In this document: positions 1 to 7,640 of the stretch, piece after piece | How positions within the stretch are numbered: the stretch's first letter is position 1 | Layout of the letters: every line of letters begins with the position of its first letter | The notes under the pieces: generated by a model | What the model saw: the letters and a program-made list of their open reading frames with translations, nothing else | What the model was told of the DNA's origin: nothing | Databases searched by the model: none | Source of the DNA: Candidatus Neomicrothrix sp. UBA2974 | GTDB taxonomy: Bacteria; Actinomycetota; Acidimicrobiia; Acidimicrobiales; MedAcidi-G1 | DNA length: 9,750 nucleotides | Assembly (NCBI GenBank): GCA_002348705.1 | Contig: DEAU01000024.1 | Coordinates: forward strand, 48,428-58,177 | Direction: 5' to 3' | Position numbers and translations under genes: made by a program

Positions 1-15
1 CCCGCCGGTAGCCTC

Positions 16-2658
16 GTGGCCGTCATGCGACACATGGACGCCTCCGCCCCAGCGCCCCTACCCACAATTCCCGACCGTCCGGGGCTTGAGGGTCTCGAGG
101 ACAAGTGGGACGCTGTCTGGGAGGAGCGCGAAACCTACCGTTTCGACCGAACCAAAGAGCGCGTCGACGTTTTCTCTATTGACACACCGCCGCCCACTGT
201 CAGCGGCTCTCTTCACATCGGCCACGTGTTTTCATACACCCATACTGACACCGTGGCCCGCTACCAGCGGATGGCTGGCCGCGAGGTCTTCTACCCAATG
301 GGCTGGGACGACAACGGCCTACCGACCGAACGTCGGGTCCAGAACTACTTTGGCGTGCGCTGCGATCCCTCGTTGCCCTACGAACCCGAGTTCGCCCCAC
401 CAGCCGACGCTGGCGACCAAAAGGCCATCAATAAGCGAGGAGAAGTCCGCGTCAGCCGACCTAACTTCGTCGAACTCTGCCACGTGCTTACTGCCGAGGA
501 CGAAAAGGCATTCGAGTCCCTGTTCCGCCGCCTTGGTCTTTCAGTCGACTGGAAACAGCACTACGCCACCATTGACGAACGCTGTCAACAGGTCTCGCAG
601 CGAGCATTCCTTCGCAATCTGGCCCGAGGTGAGGCATATCAGATCGAGGCTCCGTCCCTTTGGGACGTCACCCATCGCACGGCCGTAGCTCAGGCTGAAC
701 TGGAGGATCGCGAGCGCCCAGGCGCCTACTACCGGCTCGCCTTTCACCTACCCGAGGGAACCACTGGACCCGACGGCGACAATGACCTCCTCATCGCAAC
801 CACCAGACCTGAGTTGCTTTCCGCTTGCGTTGCACTCGTCGCCAACCCAGGAGACGAGAGATACCAGCCGCTGTTCGGAGGCACGGTCACCACACCAGTG
901 TTTGGTGTTGAGGTACCGGTCATGGCCCACGAATTGGCCGACCCCGAGAAGGGCACCGGCATCGCCATGATCTGCACGTTCGGTGACACCACCGACGTGA
1001 CCTGGTGGCGTGAACTCAACCTTGATGTCCGAGCAGTGATCAACCGGGCCGGCCGCTTTAATCCTGACCCGCCTCCGGGAATCGAGTCCGAGGCCGGCAT
1101 CGCCGCCTACACACGCCTAGCTGGAAAAACGGTGTTCTCCGCGCAGGAAGAAATGGTCGAGATCCTCCGCGAGACCAAAGAACTAATCGGCGAACCCGAG
1201 CCGATTACCCACCCAGTCAAGTTCTTCGAGAAGGGCGACAAGCCACTTGAGATCGTCACCAGTCGCCAGTGGTACATCCGTAATGGCGGCCGCGACTCGG
1301 ATCTGCGAACCGCACTCATCGGCCGGGGCGACGAGATGGTCTGGCATCCCGCTTATATGCAAACCCGGTACACCAACTGGATCGACGGTTTGAACGGCGA
1401 CTGGCTGATAAGTCGCCAGCGGTTCTTCGGCGTCCCTCTCCCGCTGTGGTATCCGCTGGATGCCGATGGCGAACCCGATCACGGCCAACCAATCGTTCCC
1501 GAAGAGGCCGATCTCCCCGTCGATCCATCATCCGACCCGGCCCCCGGTTATGACGAGTCACAACGCGGTCAGCCGGGCGGATTCATAGGCGACACCGACG
1601 TCATGGACACCTGGGCTACTTCGTCGCTTACTCCGCAGATCGCCTGCGGCTGGGAAGAAGACGACGACCTATACGCCCGCACCTACCCCATGGACCTCCG
1701 GCCCCAAGCCCACGACATCATCCGAACTTGGCTTTTTTCGACCGCAGTGCGATCTCATTTTGAGGCCGATGCCGCTCCATGGGGCCACTGCGCTCTATCG
1801 GGATGGATACTCGACCCCGACCGTAAGAAGATGTCCAAGTCCAAGGGCAATGTCGTGACCCCGGTTGACCTACTCGACCAACATGGATCAGACGCTGTGC
1901 GTTACTGGGCTGCTAACGGACGTCCGGGGACCGACACTGCTTTTGACGACGGCCAGATGAAGATCGGGCGACGTCTGGCCATCAAGATCCTGAACGCCAG
2001 CCGCTTTGCTCTTGGCTTTGGTGCCGAAGGCAACGCTCCCCTCGAGATCGACCCAGCAGCTATCACCCACCCACTTGACCAAGCCATGCTGTCGCGCCTA
2101 GGTGACTTGGTCGACGAGGCCACCCGGTCGTTCGAGGACTTTGACTACGCCCGAGCTCTCGAACGCTCCGAGGCTTGGTTCTGGTCGTTCACGGACAATT
2201 ACGTTGAGTTGGTTAAGACCCGGGCCTACGAAGGCGAAGAGCCCGATGCCGAGTCGGCCCGCCATGCACTGCGGATGGCCATCTCAACACTGCTCCGCCT
2301 CTTCGCCCCGTTCCTACCGTTTGTGACCGAGGAGGTCTGGTCGTGGTGGCGGGGCGGCTCGGTCCACCGCCAGCCGTGGCCCACCAACGACGAACTATCG
2401 ACCGGCAGCAGTGTCGACGCAGCGGTCGCCGAGGTAGCCGCCGACACTCTGGCCGAGATCCGTCGCCACAAGACGCTTGAGAAGCGTTCTCTGGTCACCC
2501 CTGTCTTGTCCTGCACAGTCACCGATACGCCGCAGCGAATCGCACTACTCCGCATGGCAGTCAACGACGTGGCCGCCGCGGCCCGTGCTACCAGTATCGA
2601 CCTCATGGAAGGCGAAGGGTTCTTCGTCGACGTCAAGTTGGAACCTGCTGCCGACTGA
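16..2658 (+). CDS. valS: Valyl-tRNA synthetase, type 2 (archaeal-like) class I enzyme
   Basis: Charges tRNA-Val with valine in the cytoplasm. The 880-residue frame shows the class I signatures: HIGH at residues 67-70 and KMSKS at 605-609. The motif GWDDNGLPTE (from residue 96) is the type 2/archaeal-like ValRS version; common bacterial type 1 enzymes carry a GTDHAGIATQ-like sequence there. The region between about 200 and 400 would be the CP1 editing domain that hydrolyses Thr-tRNA-Val, and residues after about 680 fit the anticodon-binding helical domain. The protein ends soon after that domain, without the C-terminal coiled-coil arm of E. coli ValRS (951 residues). The start is uncertain: GTG at 16, ATG at 25 and ATG at 34 are in frame, no clear ribosome-binding site is visible, and the frame stays open to the window edge. 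The family assignment is secure; the choice of ValRS over IleRS or LeuRS rests on the overall pattern of motifs. Confidence 0.96.
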   Translation: MAVMRHMDASAPAPLPTIPDRPGLEGLEDKWDAVWEERETYRFDRTKERVDVFSIDTPPPTVSGSLHIGHVFSYTHTDTVARYQRMAGREVFYPMGWDDNGLPTERRVQNYFGVRCDPSLPYEPEFAPPADAGDQKAINKRGEVRVSRPNFVELCHVLTAEDEKAFESLFRRLGLSVDWKQHYATIDERCQQVSQRAFLRNLARGEAYQIEAPSLWDVTHRTAVAQAELEDRERPGAYYRLAFHLPEGTTGPDGDNDLLIATTRPELLSACVALVANPGDERYQPLFGGTVTTPVFGVEVPVMAHELADPEKGTGIAMICTFGDTTDVTWWRELNLDVRAVINRAGRFNPDPPPGIESEAGIAAYTRLAGKTVFSAQEEMVEILRETKELIGEPEPITHPVKFFEKGDKPLEIVTSRQWYIRNGGRDSDLRTALIGRGDEMVWHPAYMQTRYTNWIDGLNGDWLISRQRFFGVPLPLWYPLDADGEPDHGQPIVPEEADLPVDPSSDPAPGYDESQRGQPGGFIGDTDVMDTWATSSLTPQIACGWEEDDDLYARTYPMDLRPQAHDIIRTWLFSTAVRSHFEADAAPWGHCALSGWILDPDRKKMSKSKGNVVTPVDLLDQHGSDAVRYWAANGRPGTDTAFDDGQMKIGRRLAIKILNASRFALGFGAEGNAPLEIDPAAITHPLDQAMLSRLGDLVDEATRSFEDFDYARALERSEAWFWSFTDNYVELVKTRAYEGEEPDAESARHALRMAISTLLRLFAPFLPFVTEEVWSWWRGGSVHRQPWPTNDELSTGSSVDAAVAEVAADTLAEIRRHKTLEKRSLVTPVLSCTVTDTPQRIALLRMAVNDVAAAARATSIDLMEGEGFFVDVKLEPAAD

Positions 2659-2686
2659 CCACTAAGGCAGGCTCCACAAACTCGAG

Positions 2687-2704
2687 CCAGCCGACTGGGG
2701 CTGG
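2687..2704. other. Short inverted repeat between valS and the crotonase gene
   Basis: CCAGCC (2687-2692) and GGCTGG (2699-2704) form a perfect 6-bp stem with a 6-base loop in the 73-base gap after valS. No T-run follows, so it is a poor match to an intrinsic terminator. It could be a weak pause or attenuating hairpin, or chance in GC-rich DNA. Confidence 0.3.
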
Positions 2705-2731
2705 AAGCGAACTGTCGGGCAGGATCGACCC

Positions 2732-3556
2732 ATGGCCACTGCTCCCCAACCCCCTGATTTCAAGACGATCAGCGTCGCCTCAGACGGCCGTCGGGCCACA
2801 CTCACCCTGAACCGACCCAAAAGTCTCAACGCCCTATCGAACCTGCTGATGGCTGAGGTGATCGACGCCGCCACTTGGTTCGATCACCAGCCCGACCTCA
2901 GGGTGGTGGTTGTCCGGGGCGAAGGCCGGGCTTTTAGCGCCGGCTTCGATCTAAACGTTTTCGACGACGAGGGGCCATCCCCCGCCGGTGGACGGGTTCC
3001 AGCCGATACCGGACGACTGATGGCCGACGCTCTAGAGCGCACATCACCGGTGCTGATTGCCTCTCTCCATGGTCACGTTGTCGGTGGCGGTCTCGTCGTA
3101 GCCGCGGCCTGCGACCTCCGAATCGCATCCGACGACGTCTCTTTTTCCATCCCCGAGGTCGAACTGGGCATCCCGCTGGCATGGGGTGGCATTCCTCGTC
3201 TGGTCCGCGAAATCGGCCCGACGCTTACCAAGGAGCTGGTCATGACCTGTCGTCCGTTTGGTGCCGACGAGGCCCTAGCCGCCGGTTTCCTCAACCGAGT
3301 TGTAGCTGCAACTGACCTTGAATCTGCAGTTGACGATTTGGCCGAATCGTTAGCAGCTAGGCCGAGGGTCGCAATAACGGCCACCAAGCGTCATGTGAAC
3401 GCGGTGACGGACCAGATGGTCGGAACCGGCCGTTCGTGGTCCGACGCTGACGGACTTACCGCCGCGCTGCAGGACTCCGAGGGGAAAGCCTCTCGCGCCA
3501 CCTACATGGAACGCCTGGCCGCCAAGAAGAGCGCCACCGGGAAACAGCCTCAGTAG
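2732..3556 (+). CDS. Enoyl-CoA hydratase/isomerase (crotonase) family protein
   Basis: A 274-residue single-domain crotonase-fold protein, the usual family length, expected to act on an acyl-CoA in the cytoplasm. The oxyanion-hole regions are visible at residues 64-74 (GEGRAFSAGFD) and 114-120 (GHVVGGG). Aligned by eye with rat mitochondrial enoyl-CoA hydratase, the second catalytic glutamate (rat Glu164) is present as Glu142 in the IPEVELG motif. The first (rat Glu144) falls on Val122, just after GGG. One-glutamate crotonases include delta3,delta2-enoyl-CoA isomerases, so an isomerase or other non-hydratase reaction is more likely than plain hydration. The ATG at 2732 has only a weak AGGA-like sequence upstream. 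The end carries two consecutive in-frame TAG stops. The next gene starts 56 bases downstream on the same strand and may be cotranscribed. Substrate cannot be named. Confidence 0.9.
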   Translation: MATAPQPPDFKTISVASDGRRATLTLNRPKSLNALSNLLMAEVIDAATWFDHQPDLRVVVVRGEGRAFSAGFDLNVFDDEGPSPAGGRVPADTGRLMADALERTSPVLIASLHGHVVGGGLVVAAACDLRIASDDVSFSIPEVELGIPLAWGGIPRLVREIGPTLTKELVMTCRPFGADEALAAGFLNRVVAATDLESAVDDLAESLAARPRVAITATKRHVNAVTDQMVGTGRSWSDADGLTAALQDSEGKASRATYMERLAAKKSATGKQPQ

Positions 3557-3596
3557 TAGAGACTGCTAGGTAACAGCTCCCGCCAAAACAACAAAA

Positions 3597-3607
3597 AGGA
3601 TAGGAAG
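3597..3607 (+). promoter_or_regulatory. Ribosome-binding site for the GTG-started amidohydrolase
   Basis: AGGA (3597-3600) followed by TAGGAAG (3601-3607) lies 5 bases before the GTG at 3613. This purine-rich site sits in an otherwise A-rich leader and supports GTG as the true start. Confidence 0.6.
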
Positions 3608-3612
3608 CCTCC

Positions 3613-5202
3613 GTGCCCATTGCCGAGCGGCTATTCACTAACGCATTCATCCGCACCCTCGACCCCGCCAACCCGGTGGCTGACGCTTTGGCCTCGTGGC
3701 AGGGACGAATCCTGGGGGTGGGCGACATGTCCACTGTCGAGGCCCTAATCGGCCCAGGCACCGAAGTAGTCGACCTGAGGGGCGCCACGGTCCTACCCGG
3801 GTTCATCGAAACCCACATGCATCCAATCGGTGCGGGTGTGCAGATGTCAGCCCCCAACATCGGCTATCCGGAATGCCGAAACGTCGACGACGTCGTTGGA
3901 GCCCTAGCCGAACGGGCTGCCATAACCCCTGTCGGCGAACCTATTCAGGCATGGGGTTACGACGACTCTCTTATGGCTGAGGACCGACACCTCACTTGCT
4001 ACGACCTCGACAGGGCCACCACCAACCATCCCGTCTACCTCCGGCACATCTCCGGCCACCTCGGCTATGCCAACAGTCGAATGCTGGAACTGGCCGGTGT
4101 CACCGACGACACCAAGGATCCCGAAGGCGGACACTTTCAGCGTGACGAGAACGGTCGCGTTACTGGGTGCATGGAGGAGACAGCCAACTTTGCCGTCGGC
4201 GCTGTCCTACCATTCGCCGACCCTGAGGTTATGCGGGCTGGAGCGGAGGCCATCAGCAACCACTGCCTAAGCGTCGGCACTACCTCCATGACCGACGCAG
4301 CGGTGATGGCCGAGTCCATGTATGCGGTCTATCAGGCAGGCGTGGAAGACGGCACGATTCGCGTCAGAACGCGGATCTTTCCCAGTTGGCGATACTCCGA
4401 CAGCCTCCCCCTAAGGACCGGTCTCGGTGATGAACGACTTTCTATCGGCGCGCTGAAGTTCATTTCCGACGGATCGATCCAGGGCTACACCGCCTGCCTA
4501 TGCAAGGGCTACCACGACCGGCCCGACCTAAACGGCTACCCCGTCATCCCGTCTGACCAGTTAGCCGAAATGGTCGCCGACGCCCATGCGAAGGGATGGC
4601 AGGTGGCCATTCACGCCAACGGCGACCAGGCCATAGACAACTCTCTAGATGCCATCGAAGCGGCGATAGAAGCCAACCCTCGCGACGACCACCGGCATCG
4701 CATCGAACACTGTCAAGTGGTTCGCGAGGACCAATTGGAGCGCATGGCCCGCTTAGGTGTTCTGGCATCGGTCTTCGTCAACCACGTCTGGTACTGGGGT
4801 GACCGACACCGTGACCGCTTCCTCGGCCCCGAGCGGGGTTCCCGCATCGACCCATTGGCCAGCTTTAAGGCCCACGGCATTGTCCACGCTCTGCACTGCG
4901 ATATGCCTGTGACGCCCCTGGACCCACTGTTCACAATCTGGACGGCGGTTAACCGGGTGACCCGCGATGGTGAAGTTTTGGGTCCGGAGCAACGGGCCCG
5001 CATCGAGGACGCTATTGCTGGCTACACCTCGGCCGCAGCATTCGTCAACCGCGAGGAACACCTCAAGGGCACGCTCGAGATAGGCAAACTGGCCGATTTG
5101 GTGGTGCTCGACAAGGACCCTTTCACAGTCGACCCGATGGCCATCTGCGACATCCAAGTCCTCTCCACCATCGTCGGTGGCACGGTCGAGTACGAATGCT
5201 AG
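3613..5202 (+). CDS. Amidohydrolase family 3 (YtcJ/AepA-like) metal-dependent hydrolase
   Basis: A 529-residue cytoplasmic enzyme of the amidohydrolase superfamily, expected to hydrolyse a C-N or ester bond using bound metal; the substrate is unknown. The N-terminal beta-sandwich segment leads into the barrel, whose first metal motif is His68-Met-His70 in GFIETHMHP. Further expected ligands are Lys282 (LKFISDGS, the likely carbamylated bridging lysine), His334 (IHANGD), His366 (RIEHCQ) and Asp430 (HCDMP, where most relatives read SDxP). The C-terminal segment KLADLVVLDKDPF is typical of the family and closes the composite domain. Length matches YtcJ-like proteins. No signal peptide is seen. 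The GTG start is chosen because a good ribosome-binding site lies 5 bases upstream and the YtcJ-like N-terminus (LFTNAFIRTLDP) begins there. It follows the crotonase gene by 56 bases and converges on a minus-strand operon that contains a second member of the family. Confidence 0.93.
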   Translation: MPIAERLFTNAFIRTLDPANPVADALASWQGRILGVGDMSTVEALIGPGTEVVDLRGATVLPGFIETHMHPIGAGVQMSAPNIGYPECRNVDDVVGALAERAAITPVGEPIQAWGYDDSLMAEDRHLTCYDLDRATTNHPVYLRHISGHLGYANSRMLELAGVTDDTKDPEGGHFQRDENGRVTGCMEETANFAVGAVLPFADPEVMRAGAEAISNHCLSVGTTSMTDAAVMAESMYAVYQAGVEDGTIRVRTRIFPSWRYSDSLPLRTGLGDERLSIGALKFISDGSIQGYTACLCKGYHDRPDLNGYPVIPSDQLAEMVADAHAKGWQVAIHANGDQAIDNSLDAIEAAIEANPRDDHRHRIEHCQVVREDQLERMARLGVLASVFVNHVWYWGDRHRDRFLGPERGSRIDPLASFKAHGIVHALHCDMPVTPLDPLFTIWTAVNRVTRDGEVLGPEQRARIEDAIAGYTSAAAFVNREEHLKGTLEIGKLADLVVLDKDPFTVDPMAICDIQVLSTIVGGTVEYEC

Positions 5203-5250
5203 AGGGAGATAATTGGTCGAGGAGCACCTTCCGAACCTCAGCGCCGCTTC
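5203..5250. other. Convergent intergenic gap, no clear terminator
   Basis: These 48 bases separate the stop of the plus-strand amidohydrolase from the stop of the minus-strand serine hydrolase. Only a 4-bp GAGG/CCTC pairing with a long loop is visible, with no T-run on either strand. Termination here, if any, is probably Rho-dependent or lies inside a coding end. Confidence 0.5.
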
Positions 5251-6600
5251 CTAAGAGTTCTCGAGAACAGCGCGAACCAGCGAGGCGAAGACTGCATCGG
5301 TATAGACGTTGGCCGCCACTGGGCGACTACTGAAATAAGCCACCACGAGATCGGACTCCGGGTGACAGAAGGCCCGCTGACCGTGAATCCCCATCTGCAT
5401 GAAACCGCCCAACACCCGGCGCGCGTTCCAGCACTGCCGGTGGTATGTCCACCCCCTACGAGTCGGATACAGATCTGCGATGTCACCCGAGGGATCGCCG
5501 CCAGCGGCCACATCGTCGGCTACCGCCCTTGGGATGGCCTGACGCTCTCTATCCCCGTCGCCGACTCGGCCCGAACGTCCCAGCATCCGAACAAAGCGAG
5601 ACAAATCCCGCAGAGTGCATGACATCCCTCCTGATGAAACGGCTATTCCCCGGTCGTCGAGGACCACCGACGCGTCCGCTTCCGCTCCCATGGGCGTCCA
5701 GATGGCGTCGGACACACCATCCACCCATCGGCGATCGGTCGCCCGGGCTGTGGCCCACGCAAGGACGTCGGTTGTGACCGACTTGTAGGCGAACGCCTCT
5801 CCCGGAGGCTGTTCACGCTCTGTCAAAGCAAGGATCCCGTCCCGGACACCCACCGGCCCATCCCAATCCCGTGGCACAGGGGTAAACGACATGGCGACTC
5901 CATATCTGCTGATGTCCGAGTCACGGTCGGTGTAGTCCTCGTTGAACCGAATCCCATCGGTCATGTCCAATGCCTGACGGACCGTTACCGGCTCATAGGC
6001 CGAACCAGAGAGTTCGGGCACGTAAGTGACCAGCAAATCATCGAGGTTCATCGCTCCCTCATCGACGGCCAACAGAGCTAGCACCCCGGTGACGGTCTTG
6101 GTCATCGAAAACATGATGTGCCGGGTGGAACGGTCCATTCCATCCCCATACCACTCAGCCTCCACCCTGCCCCGGTGCGCAACCAGGAAGCCGTCGGCAT
6201 ATGTGTGGTGCAGCATTTCGCTTATAGCCCAAGTGCCGCCCCTACCGTTATCAACAACGATCCCGTCCAACCCCCCGATGCCCACTCCCACCGAACCCAT
6301 CGAAACCTTCCCCGGGTCGTTGGTCGCACCCCCGGCATCAAGGAGTGGGTCGCCAAGCGGGCCACGGGCTGCTATCTGGGCCGATGCCCGCAACTCATCC
6401 ATGTGGGTAAACGCCCATCGACAGTGCGGCCAAGCCAGCCAGTTGCCGTGATGGACCCGCAGGTGTTCGGGAATCGGGTCGCCAATCATGAGCCCCGCCT
6501 CGGTGGCGGTGACCGGCGCTGGAAGCGAGTCCATCACGGTCGGGAACGGCGATCCTGTCTCTCGGTCGACTACCAAGATCACTGGTTTTGACTCGATCAC
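5251..6600 (-). CDS. Beta-lactamase-related serine hydrolase, 6-aminohexanoate-dimer hydrolase (NylB)-like
   Basis: A 449-residue penicillin-recognising-fold serine hydrolase (beta-lactamase/class C, esterase EstB and NylB group), predicted to cleave an amide or ester through an acyl-serine intermediate. The SxxK motif is Ser165-Met-Thr-Lys168 (MFSMTKTVTG), and the likely catalytic tyrosine is Tyr272 in AYKSVTTD. The 107-residue Ser-Tyr spacing is close to that of NylB (Ser112, Tyr215). The segment RWAFTHMDEL near residue 61 resembles the N-terminal RWAFxH region recalled from NylB-type proteins. GIHGQ at 404-408 fits the third conserved region. No signal peptide is evident, so it is probably cytoplasmic. 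The frame stays open upstream to 7002, but the GTG at 6600 is chosen because its GTGA overlaps the stop of the GTPase gene and GAGGAGG lies 10 bases before it. An internal ATG at 6534 is the alternative start and has no comparable site. It is last in the minus-strand operon. Confidence 0.9.
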   Translation of the reverse strand: MIESKPVILVVDRETGSPFPTVMDSLPAPVTATEAGLMIGDPIPEHLRVHHGNWLAWPHCRWAFTHMDELRASAQIAARGPLGDPLLDAGGATNDPGKVSMGSVGVGIGGLDGIVVDNGRGGTWAISEMLHHTYADGFLVAHRGRVEAEWYGDGMDRSTRHIMFSMTKTVTGVLALLAVDEGAMNLDDLLVTYVPELSGSAYEPVTVRQALDMTDGIRFNEDYTDRDSDISRYGVAMSFTPVPRDWDGPVGVRDGILALTEREQPPGEAFAYKSVTTDVLAWATARATDRRWVDGVSDAIWTPMGAEADASVVLDDRGIAVSSGGMSCTLRDLSRFVRMLGRSGRVGDGDRERQAIPRAVADDVAAGGDPSGDIADLYPTRRGWTYHRQCWNARRVLGGFMQMGIHGQRAFCHPESDLVVAYFSSRPVAANVYTDAVFASLVRAVLENS

Positions 6601-7640
6601 GAGACGGATACCTCCTCGGGATCCTGGGTAACACGCAGCGCCTCCGACAGGTTGACTCCATCTAGGCTGCCGGGAGCAGCAATGAGCACGAGAATCCCCG
6701 GAGCTGATCTGGGTGCTGGCTCCACCGACACCCGGCCACCGGCCAGATGCACAGCCTTGTGCGACCCGTCTGCCTCGCTCAATACTGCCTTGGCGCGCAG
6801 GAGTCCTGACCCCACCCGGTCCCGCAGCAACGAGAGGGCCTCGGCCAAGTTGTCGGCGTCCAATCTGTCGTCGACTAGTACTGAAAGAGTCTCCACCGGC
6901 AGGTTCATCGCTGGGGAGTCGACGGTCGGTGTCGAATCCAAACCGGTCCCGGGTGCCGGAAAAGCAGCGGGTTGCGGGCTGCCGAGCACCTGACCGACCC
7001 ACATATCGGAACCGGTTCTGTCGGATGTAACCACGGGTGTCCCAACGGCTACATCACCACACCAGGACCGGGCTGCCATCCCGTCATCTCGAGTGAGGTC
7101 AGCCTTGGTCACCAAGAGCAAATCAGCGGCGACAACCTGACGTCGAACCAGAGATCCGTAGATCCGGTCAGCCGCCCGATTGACCACGTCAGTAGCGTCG
7201 ACGGCAACCACAATGCCGTCGGGTCGGATGTGCCGACGGTCGCCGTAGGCAGCCACCCGGTCCGGTTCGGCGATACCGCTGGCTTCTACCAAAATCCGGT
7301 CTGGTGGGCGATCGCCCAGCGCTAGGTCTCTCAGGGTGACAGCCAGCGAATCACCGATGGTGCAACAAACGCAACCATTGGTCAGCTCCACAGTGTCCCC
7401 ATCTCGAGAGGCCACCAGTTCGACATCTAGGTTGACCTCTCCGACATCGTTGACAAGAACAGCAATTCTCTCACTGTCATCCACAGCCCGCAGGAGACGG
7501 TTCAGCAGCGTGGTCTTTCCGGCTCCTAGCCAGCCCCCGAGGACCACCATCGGGATCCGGGAATCCACCGTCAGCTTCGAGACTTGATTGTCGAGTGCTG
7601 AACCGACCGGAGACTGCTTGGCCAAGGGGTGGAACGTCAT
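6597..7640 (-). CDS. COG0523/CobW-family G3E GTPase, putative metallochaperone
   Basis: A 347-residue P-loop GTPase of the G3E group, whose members insert metals (zinc, cobalt, nickel) into client proteins. Visible motifs are Walker A GWLGAGKT at 36-43, VNDVGEVNLD at 63-72, the family-defining CxCC as Cys90-Val-Cys92-Cys93 in NGCVCC, ExSG as Glu119-Ala-Ser-Gly122, and the guanine-specificity motif TKAD at 178-181. The C-terminal part (about 248-323) fits a CobW_C domain but has no histidine-rich loop, only scattered histidines (SHKAVH at 293-298). About 28 residues precede the first strand of the G domain. The ATG at 7638-7640 overlaps the stop of the upstream amidohydrolase as ATGA, and no ribosome-binding site is evident, so translation is probably coupled. 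Its position between two hydrolases suggests the amidohydrolase as metal client. It is probably not the cobalamin-synthesis CobW, as no cobalamin gene is nearby. Metal and client are unproven. Confidence 0.92.
   Translation of the reverse strand: MTFHPLAKQSPVGSALDNQVSKLTVDSRIPMVVLGGWLGAGKTTLLNRLLRAVDDSERIAVLVNDVGEVNLDVELVASRDGDTVELTNGCVCCTIGDSLAVTLRDLALGDRPPDRILVEASGIAEPDRVAAYGDRRHIRPDGIVVAVDATDVVNRAADRIYGSLVRRQVVAADLLLVTKADLTRDDGMAARSWCGDVAVGTPVVTSDRTGSDMWVGQVLGSPQPAAFPAPGTGLDSTPTVDSPAMNLPVETLSVLVDDRLDADNLAEALSLLRDRVGSGLLRAKAVLSEADGSHKAVHLAGGRVSVEPAPRSAPGILVLIAAPGSLDGVNLSEALRVTQDPEEVSVS
6611..6617 (-). promoter_or_regulatory. Strong ribosome-binding site inside the GTPase gene end
   Basis: On the minus strand GAGGAGG occupies 6617 down to 6611, 10 bases before the GTG at 6600. 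It lies within the last codons of the upstream GTPase and decides the start of the serine hydrolase in favour of the GTG in the GTGA overlap. Confidence 0.65.

Noticed and set aside
2226..2636. 136-residue minus-strand frame inside valS
   Set aside because: It is antisense to the conserved C-terminal part of valS, Ser/Arg-rich as expected of a GC-rich shadow frame, and has no motif.
5257..5268. Perfect 12-bp palindrome GTTCTCGAGAAC
   Set aside because: It lies in the last codons of the serine hydrolase, has no loop or T-run for a terminator, and has the opposite half-site order from the actinobacterial LexA box (GAAC-N4-GTTC).
6118..6591. Plus-strand 157-residue frame inside the serine hydrolase
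   Set aside because: It is antisense to a gene with intact catalytic motifs, and its composition (Pro, Arg, Ser, His) looks like a shadow frame.
6601..7002. N-terminal extension of the serine hydrolase frame by 134 residues
   Set aside because: It lies wholly inside the GTPase gene in another frame, is rich in Arg, Gly and Ser without any domain, and the GTG at 6600 has both a good ribosome-binding site and the GTGA overlap.
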